Below, one piece after another: positions 6,364 to 8,866 of a stretch of DNA of 8,866 bases. The position numbers and the translations under genes were made by a program. The stretch lies in NCBI GenBank assembly GCA_003601785.1, contig PIYA01000028.1, positions 1 to 8,866 on the forward strand, in the 5' to 3' direction. Within the stretch, counting starts at the first letter, position 1, and every line of letters begins with the position of its first letter. The DNA is from Candidatus Bathyarchaeota archaeon (lineage in GTDB: Archaea > Thermoproteota > Bathyarchaeia > Bathyarchaeales > Bathycorpusculaceae). The notes beneath the pieces are model-generated. The model was not told the origin of the DNA and did no database searches. It was given only the letters and a program-made list of their open reading frames with translations.

Positions 6364-6563
6364 CCCGACAAAAACAAAAGGCAAAAACGGGAAAATATCT
6401 CTAAATCCGACACATTAGCTCTGGAAAAGTAAGGAATCTTCTGAAAATCTTTTGCTAATCCGACAAAATATACGCTTAGAATGTCTAATTTAGAACTGCT
6501 ATCCGACAGTTTTATATAGAGGTTTTCTCTTATCAGCTTCTTGAGGGTTATTGGAATGTCGGA
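6364..6563 (+). repeat. Array of CCGACA repeats upstream of the HTH-Fae-Hps gene (putative operators)
   Basis: Four direct copies of CCGACA lie at 6365-6370, 6407-6412, 6460-6465 and 6503-6508. The last three extend to TCCGACA, and each is preceded by CTA at 1-3 nt distance. Their spacing is 42, 53 and 43 nt, close to 4, 5 and 4 turns of B-DNA, so all would lie on one face of the helix. The fourth copy ends 2 nt before the TATA box. An inverted copy (TGTCGGA, 6557-6563) overlaps the start codon, 54 nt centre to centre from the fourth. Copies 2 and 3 share further upstream similarity (GAAAAT followed by a pyrimidine-rich stretch). Apart from this array, the gap from 6345 to 6555 holds only the promoter and the T-rich tract. 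No RNA gene or small ORF is evident. Confidence 0.6.
6511..6547 (+). promoter_or_regulatory. TATA box and Shine-Dalgarno of the HTH-Fae-Hps gene
   Basis: TTTATATA at 6511-6518 is a near-ideal archaeal TATA box, predicting a transcript start at about 6541. The leader of about 15 nt carries GAGGG (6543-6547), 8 nt before the ATG at 6556. This selects the ATG over an in-frame TTG at 6541, which would leave no leader and no ribosome site. A CCGACA copy occupies the TFB-recognition position just upstream of the box. Confidence 0.7.
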
Positions 6564-8007
6564 AAGAGACGTTAAAAAACCTGAAACTAGAGATGATTTT
6601 CTTAAAATGCTGACAGAAGCCGTGAAAAAGGAGCTTGAGACTCGCGGTATCCGAAGAGGTAAGCCGACAAAACCTACAGTTTCTGGAACGGCTAAAATGT
6701 TAAATATTCACAGAGACACCCTTTACGCTTGGCTCAAAGAGTTCAATGTTGATTTTAAACAATTTTCTGAGGCGTTATCGGCAAAGTTTCCAAGCATCGG
6801 TGATGTGGAAGGGAGCACGTATCTGATTGGTGAAGCTTTAATCGGAGAGGGAAACGAAGTTGCTCATGTGGATCTTTTGATAGGTGATAAGGATGGACCT
6901 GTTGGGGAGGCTTTTGCCGCTGGTTTGTCTCATCTTTCTATGGGTCATACGCCGCTTTTGGCTGTTGTGAGACCCAACCTTCCTCCTAAGCCTCACACTT
7001 TACTTGTTCCAAAGGTCACTGTGAAGAATCTTGAGGATGCGAACAAGATTTTTGGGCCGGCGCAAGCTGCTGTTGCAAAGGCTGTTGCGGATGCGGTGGA
7101 AGAAGAGATAATTCCAAAGAACAAGGTGGATGATTGGGTTATAATCTGCAGTGTGTTTGTTCATCCTAAAGCTAAGGATTACCGTAAGATATATCATTAT
7201 AATTATAGTGCAACCAAGCTTGCTTTGAAGAGAGCGTTAGCCAAGTATCCGTCATTGGAAAAGCTTTTCTATGATAAGGATAGGGCTAAACATCCGATAA
7301 TGGGATTCAGAGTGCCGCGTTTGTGGAGACCACCATACTTGCAAATTTCTCTTGACATTCCGGACTTGGAAAGGACGAAGAAGATTATAGCGCAGATTCC
7401 ACGAAGCGACAGAGTAATCTTAGAGGTTGGGACTCCGCTTATCAAGAGGTATGGAACAAAAGTGATAAACCAGCTTAGGGAAGTGGCTAAAGACAAGTTT
7501 TTTGTCGCGGACTTGAAAACCTTAGATGTTGGGAAGGTGGAAGTTGACCTAGCCTATGAGGAAACTGCTGACGCCGTTGTCGCAGCTGGATTGGCACCGC
7601 CGGAAACTCTTAACGCGTTTATTTACGAAGCTAAAAGACTTGGAATATACGCTGTTGTGGACATGCTAAACGTTGAGAATCCCGTGAAGAAGCTTAAGAC
7701 GCTTAAGGAATTTCCAGAAGTGATTGTCTTACACAGGGGAATAGACCAAGAGACCGGAAGAACAATCGGGTTAGAACTCATCCAAGAACTGCGGCGAGCC
7801 TTTAAAGACAAACGCTTTTTGATAGCTGTGGCTGGCGGTATCGTGCCCGGAACGGCAAGGGAAGCCTTGGAAAAAGGCGCTGACATAATCATTGTTGGAC
7901 GGTATATTACTCAGTCGAAGGATGTTGAGCGGGCTGTGAGAGACTTCCTTGAATTAACACCTGAGATGCGCGAGGACATAGACTTGTTCAGGGTGCATGT
8001 GGAATAA
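6556..8007 (+). CDS. fae-hps: Bifunctional formaldehyde-activating enzyme / hexulose-6-phosphate synthase with N-terminal HTH domain
   Basis: A 483-residue, three-part protein. Residues 86-228 are a Fae domain, which condenses formaldehyde with tetrahydromethanopterin: IGEALIGEGNEVAHVDL contains the conserved active-site histidine (H104), followed by LLAVVRPNLPPKPHTLLVPKVT, FGPAQAAVAKAV and YNYSATKLALKRAL. Residues about 260-465 are an Hps domain of the OMP-decarboxylase superfamily: D267 in SLDIPD, the DLKTLD motif (D319, K321, D324), HRGID from residue 393, and the phosphate-binding VAGGI and IVGRYI. Such fusions occur in methanogens at about 390 residues, where they supply ribulose 5-phosphate from hexulose phosphate and pass the formaldehyde to the C1 carrier. 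Here about 80 extra N-terminal residues look like a Fis-type helix-turn-helix (VSGTAKMLNIHRDTLYAWLK, about 42-61, with a helix before it). The isomerase partner (Phi) is not in the window. The enzyme call is firm; DNA binding is inferred. Confidence 0.93.
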   Translation: MSERDVKKPETRDDFLKMLTEAVKKELETRGIRRGKPTKPTVSGTAKMLNIHRDTLYAWLKEFNVDFKQFSEALSAKFPSIGDVEGSTYLIGEALIGEGNEVAHVDLLIGDKDGPVGEAFAAGLSHLSMGHTPLLAVVRPNLPPKPHTLLVPKVTVKNLEDANKIFGPAQAAVAKAVADAVEEEIIPKNKVDDWVIICSVFVHPKAKDYRKIYHYNYSATKLALKRALAKYPSLEKLFYDKDRAKHPIMGFRVPRLWRPPYLQISLDIPDLERTKKIIAQIPRSDRVILEVGTPLIKRYGTKVINQLREVAKDKFFVADLKTLDVGKVEVDLAYEETADAVVAAGLAPPETLNAFIYEAKRLGIYAVVDMLNVENPVKKLKTLKEFPEVIVLHRGIDQETGRTIGLELIQELRRAFKDKRFLIAVAGGIVPGTAREALEKGADIIIVGRYITQSKDVERAVRDFLELTPEMREDIDLFRVHVE

Positions 8008-8029
8008 TCCTTTTCCTCTCTTCTTTTTC
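8008..8029 (+). terminator. Polypyrimidine terminator after fae-hps
   Basis: An unbroken C/T tract (tccttttcctctcttctttttc) starts right after the stop codon and includes runs of four and five T. No hairpin is apparent. This fits archaeal oligo-T termination and separates the gene from the S6e promoter just downstream. Confidence 0.55.
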
Positions 8030-8035
8030 ATAAAT

Positions 8036-8075
8036 CCTTAATAGATAGATATTCAACTTTCATAGCGTCGTGGAG
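8036..8075 (+). promoter_or_regulatory. Promoter and leader of ribosomal protein S6e
   Basis: CTTAATAGATAG (8037-8048) offers a TATA-like box, with TTAATAGA at 8038-8045. A transcript start about 24 nt on, near 8069, gives a short leader with GGAG (8072-8075) 11 nt before the ATG at 8087. The spacer is on the long side but workable. Confidence 0.45.
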
Positions 8076-8086
8076 CGTTTGAAACC

Positions 8087-8521
8087 ATGGCAAAATTCAA
8101 AGTAATAGTGTCAGACCCGGAAAACGGAAAATCCAAAATGGTTGAACTGGAAGAAACTAGGGCTGTTCCCTTAATTGGAAGGAAAATAGGTGAGATAATA
8201 GACGGTTCAGTTGTTGGTTTACCCGCGCACAAGTTGCAGATAACAGGAGGCTCCGATAAAGATGGCTTCCCTATGAGACCTAACGTTCACGGAGGGGTTC
8301 GTAGGCGTGTGATATTGGGTGGGGGAGTTGGCTTTAACCCTCGGGGCAAAGGTGAGAGAAAACGGAAGACGGTGCGTGGGAACGTGATAACGGACGAAAT
8401 AGTGCAGATAAACATGAAAATTGTGGAAAAACCAAAGCAAGCCAAAAGGGCTAAAGAAAAGAAGAAAAAGAAAGAGAAGGAAGGAGAAATATCAGAAAAG
8501 CCCGCTGAAAAATCAGATTAA
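8087..8521 (+). CDS. rps6e: 30S ribosomal protein S6e
   Basis: A 144-residue archaeal/eukaryotic-type small-subunit ribosomal protein with no bacterial counterpart (bacterial S6 is unrelated). Family-defining sequence is unmistakable: KFKVIVSDPENGKSKMVE at the start, KLQITGGSDKDGFPMRPNV (about residues 50-68), HGGVRRRVILGGGVGFNPRG and GERKRKTVRGNVITDEIVQI. The C-terminal tail after about residue 112 is a lysine/glutamate-rich, likely disordered extension (KKKKKEKEGE and onward). The length is normal for archaea. In many archaea this gene sits next to aIF2 gamma; here the next downstream gene is something else, so that linkage is broken or lies beyond the window. Confidence 0.97.
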   Translation: MAKFKVIVSDPENGKSKMVELEETRAVPLIGRKIGEIIDGSVVGLPAHKLQITGGSDKDGFPMRPNVHGGVRRRVILGGGVGFNPRGKGERKRKTVRGNVITDEIVQINMKIVEKPKQAKRAKEKKKKKEKEGEISEKPAEKSD

Positions 8522-8565
8522 CAGCTTAACATTTATTTAACGCCTGAACAGAAGAAGCTTCCTGA

Positions 8566-8676
8566 AAGGATGTGCCAAAGTCTGCCTTTAAACATTGTTT
8601 GATGGAGGAGCTTGGTTTATCAGTTGACTCAACAACAGGAGAACTAAAACCACTAGAACTTCTATCCTTTCATTAA
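8566..8676 (+). pseudogene. Possible decayed 3' end of a clan AA aspartic-protease-like gene
   Basis: An open stretch of 36 codons follows a TGA at 8563 and ends at the TAA at 8674-8676. From the only ATG (8602) it reads MEELGLSVDSTTGELKPLEL and then LSFH. As I recall, retropepsin-like (clan AA) proteins of archaea often end with a pattern such as LExLGLxVDPxTGxLKxxxxLL, so this may be the surviving tail of such a gene. The catalytic DTG region is absent, and stops interrupt the sequence upstream. Alternatives are a genuine 24-residue small protein, although no good ribosome site precedes 8602, or chance. The rest of the 233-nt gap 8522-8754 holds only AT-rich sequence and the next gene's promoter. 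Confidence 0.35.
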
Positions 8677-8712
8677 TTAGCAGTTTAGTTTTGCTTTAGG
8701 CTAAGTGGATGC

Positions 8713-8754
8713 AAATATAAGTTTGATTTTTGATAATACAATGCGTTGAGAGAG
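8713..8754 (+). promoter_or_regulatory. Promoter of the partial gene at the right edge
   Basis: AAATATAA (8713-8720) is a TATA-like box that predicts a transcript start near 8744, giving a leader of about 10 nt before the ATG at 8755. The leader contains GAGAGAG, only a weak Shine-Dalgarno. An ATG at 8741 is closed by TGA after two codons and is not the start. Confidence 0.4.
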
Positions 8755-8866
8755 ATGAGTGAGAAAAGCATTGATATTGAAGTTGATGCGGCTACGATTG
8801 CTGAAGAGATAAGGCAAGCGGCTCAGGAATCAATTACTGAAGAGGATTTGAGAGTAAGAACTGAAA
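8755..8866 (+). CDS. Unrecognised protein, N-terminal 37 codons (runs off window)
   Basis: The reading frame opens with MSEKSIDIEVDAATIAEEIR, continues with QAAQESITEEDLRVRTE and is still open at the window edge. It is acidic and helix-prone, with no signal peptide or membrane segment. A TATA-like box at suitable distance and coding-like codon choice support a real gene. The SITEEDLRVRTE stretch resembles helical N-terminal regions seen in some restriction/methylase-type proteins, but this is too short and generic to name a product. Confidence 0.65.
   Translation, partial: MSEKSIDIEVDAATIAEEIRQAAQESITEEDLRVRTE

Noticed and set aside
6541..6555. TTG at 6541 as the start of the HTH-Fae-Hps gene
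   Set aside because: It coincides with the predicted transcript start, and the GAGGG at 6543-6547 serves the ATG at 6556. A leaderless TTG start cannot be fully excluded.
6364..6563. CCGACA repeats as a small CRISPR array
   Set aside because: The shared unit is only 6-12 nt, the spacing is uneven, no cas genes are near, and the copies lead into a TATA box, which fits operator sites better.
8541..8604. Short open frame reading TPEQKKLPERMCQSLPLNIV
   Set aside because: It has about 20 codons, no start with a ribosome site and no recognisable similarity. It is probably chance or part of the same decayed region.

Overview
The window reads as archaeal. The evidence is a ribosomal protein S6e gene, the start of what looks like a class I lysyl-tRNA synthetase, a formaldehyde-activating enzyme fused to hexulose-6-phosphate synthase, AT-rich TATA-type boxes about 24 nt ahead of short leaders, T-rich tracts after stop codons, and several TTG starts backed by Shine-Dalgarno motifs. 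The LysRS start and the Fae-Hps content recall the TACK/Thermoproteota side (Bathyarchaeia-like lineages), but this placement is recalled from family knowledge and not computed.

Left part, minus strand (1-4668). From right to left: a small single-domain cupin; a two-gene operon of a COG2509-type FAD dehydrogenase overlapping a zinc-ribbon protein; a three-gene operon (coiled-coil protein, SPFH/band-7 protein with two C-terminal zinc ribbons, four-helix membrane protein) with gaps of 2 and 14 nt; then the start of lysS, which runs off the window.

Right part, plus strand (4812-8866). An M32 metallocarboxypeptidase, divergent from the cupin; a 211-nt gap; a three-domain HTH-Fae-Hps protein; ribosomal protein S6e; a short decayed stretch resembling the tail of an aspartic-protease-like protein; and the first 37 codons of an unrecognised gene.

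The most unusual part is 6345-8007. The Fae-Hps enzyme, which converts between pentose/hexulose phosphate and formaldehyde and loads formaldehyde onto tetrahydromethanopterin, carries an extra N-terminal region of about 80 residues that looks like a Fis-type helix-turn-helix. Directly upstream are four same-direction copies of CCGACA, spaced 42, 53 and 43 nt apart (close to whole helical turns). The last copy abuts the TATA box, and an inverted copy overlaps the start codon. Together they suggest an enzyme that may bind its own promoter, an inference that can be tested directly. The second point of interest is the SPFH/zinc-ribbon/coiled-coil/membrane operon, a recurrent but poorly understood membrane-associated module.

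No CRISPR array, tRNA, rRNA, insertion sequence or integrase was seen.
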